NCBI GenBank assembly: GCA_003561145.1
Contig: PWXL01000007.1
Span: 1-12,132, forward strand
Length of the DNA stretch: 12,132 nucleotides
Reading direction: 5' to 3'
From: Candidatus Atribacteria bacterium
Lineage (GTDB): Bacteria > Atribacterota > Atribacteria > Atribacterales > Atribacteraceae
In this document: piece after piece, positions 1 through 6,277 of the stretch
Position numbering within the stretch: position 1 is the stretch's first letter
Layout: each line of letters begins with the position of its first letter
Position numbers and translations under genes: made by a program
The notes under the pieces: generated by a model
The model's input: only the letters and a program-made list of their open reading frames with translations
Told to the model about the DNA's origin: nothing
Databases searched by the model: none

Positions 1-551
1 AAAAACAGGGCCACAGAAGCGAAAGCAAGGATGTATAAAGATACAGCTATTCCGCATAATACCAGGCGCCACGCTGCTTCCCATGCGGGAACGCTGAAAA
101 AACCGTCACCAAAATTCGAGAGTTCGTTCGGTAGAATAACGTCTCCCCCTCCAAACAGCATGAGTCCGAGTACAGCGGTAACCAGTAAGGTGGAAAATAC
201 TATGAAAAATGCATAGACGAGTATTAAGTATACTTTGCCCAGATAGAATTGTTCCCGGGTTACCGGTTTGGCGAGCACCATGCGTAAAGTACCCTTGATA
301 CGTTCCCCGGCGATACTTTCACCGGCAATGAGTACGGTCACGACCGGACCCACCACCGCCAATGGATACAATGTAAGGCCCGGGACATACAAACCGCTCA
401 ACTGAAAACCGAACTGTCGCAGGGGAACCAGGGAAGGATTGTACCAAACATTAATTCCAATGAGCACACCCAAACCCCACAAGATTGCGATTCCGAAGTA
501 GGTGCGGAAATTTGCACCTACTTTTTTCAATTCCAACATCAGGGTATTCAT
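1..551 (-). CDS. ABC-2 type transporter permease, N-terminal part (runs off left edge)
   Basis: Membrane subunit of an ABC exporter working with the ATPase encoded just upstream. I translated the reverse complement from the ATG at 551-549; 183 codons are present and the 3' end lies outside the window. Hydrophobic segments fall at about residues 18-36, 57-77, 107-133 and 162-183. Between the second and third is the polar stretch IAGERIKGTLRMVLAKPVTR (80-99), which matches the GTL..LL..PVTR..LGK loop typical of ABC-2/NosY-type permeases. Its ATG overlaps the TGA of the ATPase (shared ATGA, 551-548), so the two are very likely translationally coupled. The substrate cannot be told from sequence. 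I see no internal stop in the visible part. Confidence 0.85.
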   Translation of the reverse strand, partial: MNTLMLELKKVGANFRTYFGIAILWGLGVLIGINVWYNPSLVPLRQFGFQLSGLYVPGLTLYPLAVVGPVVTVLIAGESIAGERIKGTLRMVLAKPVTREQFYLGKVYLILVYAFFIVFSTLLVTAVLGLMLFGGGDVILPNELSNFGDGFFSVPAWEAAWRLVLCGIAVSLYILAFASVALF

Positions 552-1456
552 TGCTTATTCTCTTTCACCGTTTGCAGAAAAACTTCTTCCAAGGTAACCT
601 GGCAGGGAGAAAGTTCATATATACCGATGTTTCGCAAACTCATTTCCCGCACCAGTTCAGGGACTTCCCGTGATGAAACCGGAAGGAGATAATATCCGTT
701 CCGGGTTCGGAAGCTGATATTTTTTTCTCGGAAAAAAGACTCTGCCAATTGCGGAGGGGAAACCTTGAATTGGTAAGAGGCCTCAAACAAGAGTTCTTCA
801 ACACGGGCAGTTTTTAAAATTGAACCACGGTGAATGATTGAGACCCGGTTGCATGTCTTTTGTACTTCGCCAAGGACATGGGAGGAAAGGACCACGGTAA
901 TATTAAGTTGCCGGTTCAGTTCCGTGATGAGTTCGCGGATACTTTTTACTCCTTCAGGGTCAAGGCCTGCAGTTGGTTCGTCAAGCACGACCAGGCGGGG
1001 ACGTGGAAGCAGTGCCTGCGCAATGCCCAGCCTTCTCTTTTGACCGTTAGAATATATACGCACTTGGTTGTGCATAATGTCACGGATGCCTACAAGCTCA
1101 GCAGTTTCTTCCACTTCACTTCTTCGAGGTGTGAAGCCGGCAAATGATGAGAAAATCTCAAGGTTGTCTCTCCCTGTGAGCGTTTCATAGAAAGATGGTA
1201 CATCGACCAGGCCGCCTATGACTCTTTTAGCTTGCGTGATCTGGCGGGGACAGGTATATCCGAAAACACGAAAAATACCACGGCTGGGGCGTATCAGACC
1301 GAAGACAATACGAATGGTTGTTGTTTTCCCCGCGCCATTATTACCCAGAAAGCCGAACACGTCTCCTTCCTGGATCGACAGGCATATATTTTCGAGGACT
1401 GTATTTTCTCCAAAGGTTTTGGTAAGATTGACTAATTCGAGGGCTGTCTGAGAAAT
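548..1456 (-). CDS. ABC transporter ATP-binding protein, probable ATT start
   Basis: Cytoplasmic ATPase that powers the neighbouring ABC-2 permease. With the start at 1456 it has 302 residues, normal for the family. Walker A GNNGAGKTT is at about 38-46, the signature loop is YSNGQ (135-139) in place of LSGGQ, Walker B LVVLDEP is at 155-161 and the H-loop SSH has His183. About 80 C-terminal residues form the accessory region common in ABC-2 ATPases. The reading frame upstream of the GTG at 1360 clearly encodes the usual N-terminal strands (ALELVNLTKTFGENTVLENI), yet contains no ATG, GTG or TTG before the in-frame TAA at 1480-1478. ATT at 1456-1454 lies 8 nt after AGGGAGG (1471-1465), so I take it as the start. 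A GTG start at 1360 would remove the first beta strands. The substrate is unknown. Confidence 0.85.
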   Translation of the reverse strand: MSQTALELVNLTKTFGENTVLENICLSIQEGDVFGFLGNNGAGKTTTIRIVFGLIRPSRGIFRVFGYTCPRQITQAKRVIGGLVDVPSFYETLTGRDNLEIFSSFAGFTPRRSEVEETAELVGIRDIMHNQVRIYSNGQKRRLGIAQALLPRPRLVVLDEPTAGLDPEGVKSIRELITELNRQLNITVVLSSHVLGEVQKTCNRVSIIHRGSILKTARVEELLFEASYQFKVSPPQLAESFFREKNISFRTRNGYYLLPVSSREVPELVREMSLRNIGIYELSPCQVTLEEVFLQTVKENKQ

Positions 1457-1523
1457 GGTGGTTTCCTCCCTTATACCTTACGACTACAGGATATTATATA
1501 CGCAAAAGGAGTCGAATACACGA
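1457..1523. promoter_or_regulatory. Divergent promoter region between ABC operon and HAD/cimA operon
   Basis: This 67-bp gap separates two divergent operons, so both promoters should lie in or near it. A perfect TATAAT reads on the minus strand at 1498-1493, about 37 bp before the ATT start of the ATPase, giving a leader of about 30 nt. No good -35 box is visible at 16-18 bp. On the plus strand the same AT-rich block (TATTATATA, 1492-1500) could be the -10 of the HAD gene, but its -35 is poor too. The two -10 elements would overlap, which would couple the operons. No operator palindrome was recognised. Confidence 0.4.
1465..1471 (-). promoter_or_regulatory. Shine-Dalgarno site that decides the ATT start of the ABC ATPase
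   Basis: AGGGAGG on the minus strand with an 8-nt spacer to ATT (1456-1454). It is the only strong ribosome binding site in the right place, and no standard start codon exists in frame near it. This supports initiation at ATT, or an ATG that has been mutated or misread. Confidence 0.6.
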
Positions 1524-2378
1524 ATGGATCCCACTTCGACGGGAAAAACCTTCTCGAATTTTGTATTGGACATGGACGGAGTTCTGTACCGCGGTGGAGC
1601 TCCCTTACCGGGTGCGAGGGAACTTCTTTTTGCATTGAGACAACACGGTTGTGGTGTAGCTTTTATGTCCAACAATTCTGCCCCCACACGACGGCAATAT
1701 CTGCAGAAGCTCCACCGTATGGGGATTGAAGCAAGGGAGGGCGAGATCATTCCTTCTTCACTTATTGCAGCTTCATATCTCAGGCGAAAGGGAGGGTCGT
1801 TCCGCCTCTTTGTGATAGGAGAAGCAGGTTTACGGGAGGAGCTTGCTCTGGCGAATATGAGTATCATTGAAACACCCCTGCAGCAGGAAGGTGTTGACTA
1901 CGTTGTTGTAGGGATGGATCGAGAATTTTCTTATCAAAAAATGCGTACCGCCATGCGGTACATATTAGGAGGGGCGGGGTTTATAGGCACAAACCCGGAT
2001 ACTTCTTTTCCTGAAGAAACGGGCCTCTCTCCGGGTGCGGGAGCGCTTATAGCCGGTATAGAAAAAGCTACAGGTGTACCACCCATCATACTGGGTAAGC
2101 CATACCCGGAGGCACTGAAACTTTTACTGGCGTTGACAGGTTTCCACCGTGAAACAACGGTAATGGTAGGAGACCGCCTGGATACCGATATCGTTATGGC
2201 ACGGGAAGCCGGTATGTTTTCTGTTTTGGTACTGACAGGGGTCACGCAAAAGGAGTTTTTCAATGATGATATACTTGGACCGGATATGATTGTTCATGAC
2301 CTGTGGGAACTCATGGAGAAATTCAGATTGACAAAAAAGGATGGTCATGGGGGCATACACCCTGGAAAGGAGCTGTAA
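1524..2378 (+). CDS. NagD-type HAD-superfamily hydrolase (subfamily IIA phosphatase)
   Basis: Predicted cytoplasmic sugar-phosphate or nucleotide phosphatase of the NagD/4-nitrophenylphosphatase family; 284 residues, slightly above the usual 250-275. HAD motif I is DMDGVL (nucleophile Asp16, acid Asp18), motif II is MSNNS (Ser49-Asn50), motif III is GKP with Lys192, and motif IV is VGDRLDTD (Asp217 onward). The IIA cap lies between motifs II and III. I chose ATG 1524 because it puts motif I near residue 16, as in relatives, and has AAGGAG at 1506-1511 (12-nt spacer, somewhat long). The frame stays open back to ATG 1455, but that would add 23 residues with no family match across the promoter region. 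The stop is 3 bp before cimA, whose ribosome binding site lies inside this gene, so the two are probably co-transcribed. The true substrate is unknown; cleanup of a damaged or toxic phosphometabolite is one possibility. Confidence 0.88.
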   Translation: MDPTSTGKTFSNFVLDMDGVLYRGGAPLPGARELLFALRQHGCGVAFMSNNSAPTRRQYLQKLHRMGIEAREGEIIPSSLIAASYLRRKGGSFRLFVIGEAGLREELALANMSIIETPLQQEGVDYVVVGMDREFSYQKMRTAMRYILGGAGFIGTNPDTSFPEETGLSPGAGALIAGIEKATGVPPIILGKPYPEALKLLLALTGFHRETTVMVGDRLDTDIVMAREAGMFSVLVLTGVTQKEFFNDDILGPDMIVHDLWELMEKFRLTKKDGHGGIHPGKEL

Positions 2379-2381
2379 AGG

Positions 2382-3956
2382 TTGGCTGAGATCACAATAT
2401 ACGATACCACCTTGAGAGATGGCTCCCAAATGGAAGGAGTCAATTTTTCCATCCAGGATAAGATTCACATCGCTCAAAGGATGGACGAATTTGGTATAGA
2501 TTATATTGAAGGCGGGTGGCCGGGATCTAATCCCAAGGATGAAGCATTTTTTGAGGAAGCGGCCCGTCTTCATTGGAAACACGCAAAAATCTCCGCATTC
2601 GGGAGCACCAGGCGGGCGAGTAACACGGTAGATAACGATCGCAACATGAAGCTCTTGATACAATCCCGTGCACCGGTGGTGACTATTTTCGGTAAATCCT
2701 GGGATCTGCACGTGACGGAGGCATTACGAACAACAAAAAGCGAGAATATAAAGATGATTGAAGAATCGGTAGCTTACTTGAAAAAGCAGGGCCGTGAAGT
2801 GATATATGATGCTGAACACTTTTTTGATGGCTACTTTTCAGATCCCGATTATGCGCTTGAGACATTGGAAGCCGCATGCCGAGGCGGAGCAGACATCATG
2901 GTGTTGTGTGATACAAATGGGGGTACTCTTACTCACCATTTACGGGGAGTTTTTCAGGAAATGCAAAAGCGTTTTCATAAGCGATGTCCTCTTGGCATCC
3001 ACGCACATAATGACAGTGGAGTGGCGGTAGCTAATACCATTGAAGCAGTTTTATTGGGAGCGACGCAGGTCCAGGGAACACTGAATGGATACGGGGAGCG
3101 GTGCGGGAATGCGGATTTGTGTACCATCATTGCAAATTTACAGCTGAAGCTGGATGTACAGTGTGTACCACCGCAGCAGATGCGAAAGCTTACCGATCTC
3201 TCCCATTTTGTGAGTGAACTGGCGAATATGCGGCCGGACGACTACCATCCCTATGTTGGGAAAAGCGCTTTCGCTCATAAGGGAGGTATTCACGCGAGCG
3301 CAATTTTACGGCACTCATCAACGTATGAACATGTGACACCGGAAGAAGTGGGAAATCAGAGACATATTCTGGTTTCGGAGCTGGCCGGCAGAAGCAATAT
3401 TCTCTTTCGGGCGCGGGAGGTTGGGGTAGAACTCGATACAAAGGACCCCCGCCTGGGAGCCCTTATTTCCTCAATCAAAGAAGCAGAAAGTTACGGTTAT
3501 CAGTACGAAGGTGCGGACGCATCCTTTGAACTTCTGTTGTATGATGCCCTGGGAGAAAAGAAACGTTTCTTTGCTTTGCAGGGTTTCAGGGTGATCGTGG
3601 AAAAAAGGGGTGAAGAGGAATTGGTTACCGAGGCCACCGTTAAAATACGGGTGGGGGAAGAGGTGGTACATACGGCCGCCGAAGGGGACGGGCCGGTGCA
3701 TGCCCTGGATAATGCGCTCCGTAAAGCCCTGCATAGTCTTTTTCCCGATTTGGCAAAAATCCGTCTTTTTGATTACAAAGTACGGGTGCTCAACGAAAAA
3801 GAAGCAACCGCCGCCCGCATACGGGTCCTTATCCAGTCTACCGATGGCAGCCGGACCTGGGGGACTGTAGGAGTATCAACCGACCTCATAGAGGCCAGCT
3901 GGGAAGCACTGGAAGACAGCATCCAGTATGGTTTATGGGTAAGAACGAACACCTGA
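2382..3956 (+). CDS. cimA: (R)-citramalate synthase (TTG start)
   Basis: Condenses acetyl-CoA and pyruvate to (R)-citramalate, the first step of the threonine-independent route to isoleucine, in the cytoplasm. The 524-residue length fits CimA (LeuA3 branch) rather than classic LeuA or homocitrate synthase. The DRE-TIM barrel fills about residues 1-280: TTLRDGSQ (Arg12, Asp13), DAEHFFDGY (143-151), metal-binding HAHND (207-211) and NGYGERCGNADL (225-236). The stretch HKGGIHASAILR (about 289-300) and a C-terminal LeuA-type allosteric domain (about 400-520, beginning near SFELLLYDALG) follow, so feedback control, usually by isoleucine, is likely. The start is TTG at 2382, 9 nt after AAGGAG (2367-2372); no ATG fits. 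It follows the HAD gene by 3 bp and overlaps the next gene by 22 bp. The later pathway enzymes (leuB/C/D-type) are not in the window. Confidence 0.93.
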   Translation: MAEITIYDTTLRDGSQMEGVNFSIQDKIHIAQRMDEFGIDYIEGGWPGSNPKDEAFFEEAARLHWKHAKISAFGSTRRASNTVDNDRNMKLLIQSRAPVVTIFGKSWDLHVTEALRTTKSENIKMIEESVAYLKKQGREVIYDAEHFFDGYFSDPDYALETLEAACRGGADIMVLCDTNGGTLTHHLRGVFQEMQKRFHKRCPLGIHAHNDSGVAVANTIEAVLLGATQVQGTLNGYGERCGNADLCTIIANLQLKLDVQCVPPQQMRKLTDLSHFVSELANMRPDDYHPYVGKSAFAHKGGIHASAILRHSSTYEHVTPEEVGNQRHILVSELAGRSNILFRAREVGVELDTKDPRLGALISSIKEAESYGYQYEGADASFELLLYDALGEKKRFFALQGFRVIVEKRGEEELVTEATVKIRVGEEVVHTAAEGDGPVHALDNALRKALHSLFPDLAKIRLFDYKVRVLNEKEATAARIRVLIQSTDGSRTWGTVGVSTDLIEASWEALEDSIQYGLWVRTNT

Positions 3957-5155
3957 ATTTTCCATTTCATTTGGAAGTAAGTGGTTTCGCTGTTGAAGAC
4001 GAAGCAGCGCAACCAGATATATCATTTTATCCCACTCCCCCTCTCACCGATGGTGAGATTAATGTAGAGAGACTGGACACATTTTTTCTCAGTACCCTGG
4101 AACATGTGAACAACATCGTATTTCTTGCCGATGATGAAGTGATTGCCTTGCTGTGCGGTTTGGCCTCGGCGACGCTTGGGGGGAGTACCAGAAAAGCCAT
4201 TTTCATGTGTTCAACAACGGATGGTACCCAGCTTGCAGAGCTTTACGGATCGCTTCATCCAAAGGACGCAATACTGGTGGTGCTCTCGGGTGTCTTTAAC
4301 CAGCCGGAACTTTTAGCAGCTGCCATGGCTCTTCCCCGCTGGAAAAAGGTTTTTGTCGGACCCATGCACGGCCCGCTCGCTGAAGGAGCCCGTTTACTTC
4401 AATTCCCTTTTATTCCGGTAGAGATACAGTATGCTCGGTTTTGGCAGAGGAGTGAGCTTGTGTATCTGCCCTTATTGGCCATGGGTGAAAATCCAGCCTT
4501 GTTGGATGAAGGGTTTCACAAGGGGTACCACTATGCTCCACCCCTGGCTTTGTCCGTGGCGTTCCGTTTATGGAGAGCTGGAAGAAGGGGGACACACCAT
4601 GTCAACCTTCTTTCAGTCATGGATTGTTTGCGATGGGGTATGGATTCTGTTCTGCCTTTACTGGAAGAAAGCGGGTTTGACGCTGAAAGCTCGCTCAATT
4701 TCCGGGTACTCACTCCGGCCGCTTTCAAGGATTATAGTATGGAACGTGAAATGCAGGGGAAAAAGGATACCGTGTATCTATTGGTCGGAGGAAGCAAAGA
4801 AGCGGAAAGGGAATTGCATGTTGCATTCCCGAAAACATTAGAGGATAATACCTACCTTGATAAGCGATATTTCTCTTTGAACGGATCTTCTCTCTCATGC
4901 TTGTGTTATGCTGTGGAAAAAGCTCTTATTGCATATTTCAAGAAAAAAAACTGCCCCCTGCTGCATCTGCTGTTACAGGGAGAGCGTCTTGTTCTTTTGG
5001 GAGAGACGATAGCATTTTTTCATACCCTATCCTGTTACAATGCCTGGCTCAGGGAAACCGACATAATGAACGATCCTCCACGGGTGGAGATCGATACCCT
5101 CACCTGGGATGAGTGGCTGAAACGGGCTGAACAACGCAAGCATTCCGCGGGGTAA
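3935..5155 (+). CDS. Divergent glucose-6-phosphate-isomerase-like (SIS-fold) protein, function unknown
   Basis: A 406-residue protein with no clear named family. By eye, several segments line up in order with bacterial phosphoglucose isomerase: DAILVVLSGVFNQPELLAAA (111-130) with the ISKSGTT..E phosphate loop region; ARFWQRSELVYLPLLAMG (167-184) with the GGR-S-LTAVGLLPIA segment; residues 201-248 with the NPA..YA helix and the WW..LFGESEGK region; and NGSSLSCLCYAVEKALIAYF (316-335) with the AYTFGYLVYFFEKA helix. The usual PGI signatures around the catalytic His (DLHSLGQ) and near the C-terminus (NPFDQPGVE) are not recognisable; DYSMEREMQGKKD (266-278) sits where the first should be. It may be a degenerate, non-catalytic or re-purposed PGI paralogue. 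It overlaps the cimA end by 22 bp and has a weak ribosome binding site, which suggests coupled translation. There is no signal peptide. The homology is my reading of distant similarity; coding status is more certain. Confidence 0.6.
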   Translation: MGKNEHLNFPFHLEVSGFAVEDEAAQPDISFYPTPPLTDGEINVERLDTFFLSTLEHVNNIVFLADDEVIALLCGLASATLGGSTRKAIFMCSTTDGTQLAELYGSLHPKDAILVVLSGVFNQPELLAAAMALPRWKKVFVGPMHGPLAEGARLLQFPFIPVEIQYARFWQRSELVYLPLLAMGENPALLDEGFHKGYHYAPPLALSVAFRLWRAGRRGTHHVNLLSVMDCLRWGMDSVLPLLEESGFDAESSLNFRVLTPAAFKDYSMEREMQGKKDTVYLLVGGSKEAERELHVAFPKTLEDNTYLDKRYFSLNGSSLSCLCYAVEKALIAYFKKKNCPLLHLLLQGERLVLLGETIAFFHTLSCYNAWLRETDIMNDPPRVEIDTLTWDEWLKRAEQRKHSAG

Positions 5156-5277
5156 ATGGGGATGTATAAAAAATCATACAGCACGATCCATTGTGGATCG
5201 GTTTACAGGAATCGAAACACCCGCGGTGAAGAGAACAGGAAACAGGGAGAAGCAGAACGGTATTGAGGTGATACGTT
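5156..5277 (+). other. Intergenic gap with a small perfect hairpin
   Basis: This 122-bp gap holds CGATCC (5184-5189) and GGATCG (5195-5200) as a perfect 6-bp inverted repeat with a 5-nt loop. No T-run follows, so it is not a standard terminator. The second half is purine-rich and ends in GAGGTGA (5265-5271), the ribosome binding site of the PHP gene. A TATAAA at 5165-5170 could be a -10 box but has no good -35. No gene is supported here. Confidence 0.3.
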
Positions 5278-6027
5278 ATGAATCCAGTCATCGGAGACCT
5301 GCACGTGCACACGGTGGCCAGCGGGCACGCCTACAGCACTGTTTTGGAAAATGCTACTGTAGCCCTGGAAAAGGGCTTGACTGTTCTTGGAGTTGCTGAT
5401 CATGGACCATCCATGCCCGGTGGTCCCCCTGCCATATATTTCGAAGCCAGGGGTCATTTTCCAAGGCAGATAGAAGAAGTGCGCGTTTTTTTCGGAGCGG
5501 AAGTAGATATCATTGACGAGAATGGAAATTTAGACCTTCCACCGCATGTATTGAAAAAGCTCGACTATGCCATCGTTTCTTTTCACCCCCAGGTGTATAG
5601 CGGAGGGAGCAGAGAAGAGAACACACGTATCCTTTTACAGGCACTTTCAAACCCATTGGTGGACATCGTAGCTCATGCAGGAAATCCGCGGTATCCTCTC
5701 GATTATCGGGTGGTGGTGCGAGAAGCTGTCGCACAAGGAAAAATTTTTGAGATCAACAACAGTTCTTTTGCAGTAAGCAGGAAGGGAAGTAGTGACAACT
5801 GTCGTGCCATAGCTCAGGAAATTTTACACTGTGGTGGTGAATTAGTTGTTTCCAGCGATGCTCATTTTTGTCATGAAATCGGAGAATACAAGCATGCCCT
5901 GGATCTGCTTTCCAGTATACATTTCCCTTGTGAGCGTATTCTGAATGTGCATGAAAATAGGCTCCTTCAATTCCTGGAATACCGGAAGGAACGCAAGAGG
6001 AGTTTATCTCCCTCCCCGGTTTTTTAA
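5278..6027 (+). CDS. YcdX-type PHP-domain metallophosphatase
   Basis: Predicted trinuclear-metal phosphatase of the PHP superfamily, closely resembling E. coli YcdX over its full 249 residues (YcdX is about 245). Expected metal ligands are present in order: DLHVHT (His9, His11), HAYST (His17), ADHG (Asp41-His42), FFGAEVDI (Glu75), SFHPQ (His103), AHAGNP (His133) and SSDAH (Asp194, His196). The motif FEINNSSF (157-164) followed by SRKGSSDNCR is characteristic of this subfamily rather than of histidinol phosphatase or polymerase PHP domains. The ATG at 5278 follows GAGGTGA by 6 nt. The physiological substrate of the family is not settled; a small phosphoester is assumed. It sits between the PGI-like gene and folD with its own gaps, so it may be a separate unit. 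The last 12 residues are basic and then Ser/Pro-rich, and are probably disordered. Confidence 0.9.
   Translation: MNPVIGDLHVHTVASGHAYSTVLENATVALEKGLTVLGVADHGPSMPGGPPAIYFEARGHFPRQIEEVRVFFGAEVDIIDENGNLDLPPHVLKKLDYAIVSFHPQVYSGGSREENTRILLQALSNPLVDIVAHAGNPRYPLDYRVVVREAVAQGKIFEINNSSFAVSRKGSSDNCRAIAQEILHCGGELVVSSDAHFCHEIGEYKHALDLLSSIHFPCERILNVHENRLLQFLEYRKERKRSLSPSPVF
5982..6025 (+). terminator. Possible intrinsic terminator overlapping the 3' end of the PHP gene
   Basis: GAGGAG (5997-6002) pairs with CTCCCTC (6008-6014, one bulged C) around a TTTAT loop. An outer CCGG (5982-5985) can pair with CCGG (6016-6019). T6 follows at once (6020-6025). The outer stem needs a large left-side internal loop, so stability is doubtful. 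The stop codon of the PHP gene lies at the end of the T-run. It would separate the PHP transcript from folD. Confidence 0.35.
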
Positions 6028-6277
6028 CAGGACAGGTCGGCTACAATGTAAGATAATAGAAAACGGACATTATCTGTAGAGCACAGGGGTCATCGGTGTT
6101 TCAAAAAAGTGGCTAGAGCTGAAAAATCGCGCACCGTAATGACGAAAGAAAGAGGATAATTGAACGTGACTATCGTGCAAAGGACCGGAAGCGGTGTGAA
6201 GAGAGACGGGCTGCATGAGGTTTAGCTTTACGCTCGGCTTACGTCTCATTGCTTACGGAATTTACAGGGAGGTGTTG
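6028..6277 (+). promoter_or_regulatory. Non-coding leader of folD with inverted and direct repeats
   Basis: The largest gene-free stretch in the window (250 bp). Near its start CTACA (6041-6045) and GATAAT (6052-6057) pair with ATTATC (6069-6074) and TGTAG (6075-6079), giving an 11-bp stem with a 6-nt bulge and an 11-nt loop. Near its end GAGACG (6203-6208) is matched by CGTCTC (6242-6247), and three copies of GCTTTACG/GCTTACG occur at 6225, 6237 and 6251, just before the ribosome binding site. These could form RNA structure or a protein-binding site. I found no match to the conserved cores of the ZTP (pfl) or THF riboswitches. No convincing promoter with both boxes is seen, though the folD promoter probably lies here. 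No tRNA is present. Confidence 0.4.
6266..6274 (+). promoter_or_regulatory. folD: Ribosome binding site that decides the folD start
   Basis: AGGGAGGTG lies 3 to 8 nt before the paired ATGs at 6278 and 6281. It rules out the ATG at 6215, which is in the same open frame but has no comparable site and would add 21 residues to an already full-length FolD. Confidence 0.75.

Noticed and set aside
1455..1523. N-terminal extension of the HAD protein from ATG 1455
   Set aside because: The added 23 residues do not resemble the family and would run through the divergent promoter region and the start of the ABC ATPase gene.
2124..2711. 195-codon open frame on the minus strand
   Set aside because: It lies antisense to the HAD gene and cimA, whose protein families are clear. 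Its translation shows no family motif and it has no operon context.
5184..5200. Terminator at the CGATCC/GGATCG hairpin
   Set aside because: The stem is perfect, but only 6 bp long, and no run of T follows.
6215..6277. N-terminal extension of FolD from ATG 6215
   Set aside because: There is no suitable ribosome binding site before 6215, a strong one sits before 6278/6281, and FolD is already full length from there.
6028..6277. Known ZTP (pfl) or THF riboswitch upstream of folD
   Set aside because: I looked for the conserved cores remembered for both classes and did not find them. A covariance model search would be decisive.
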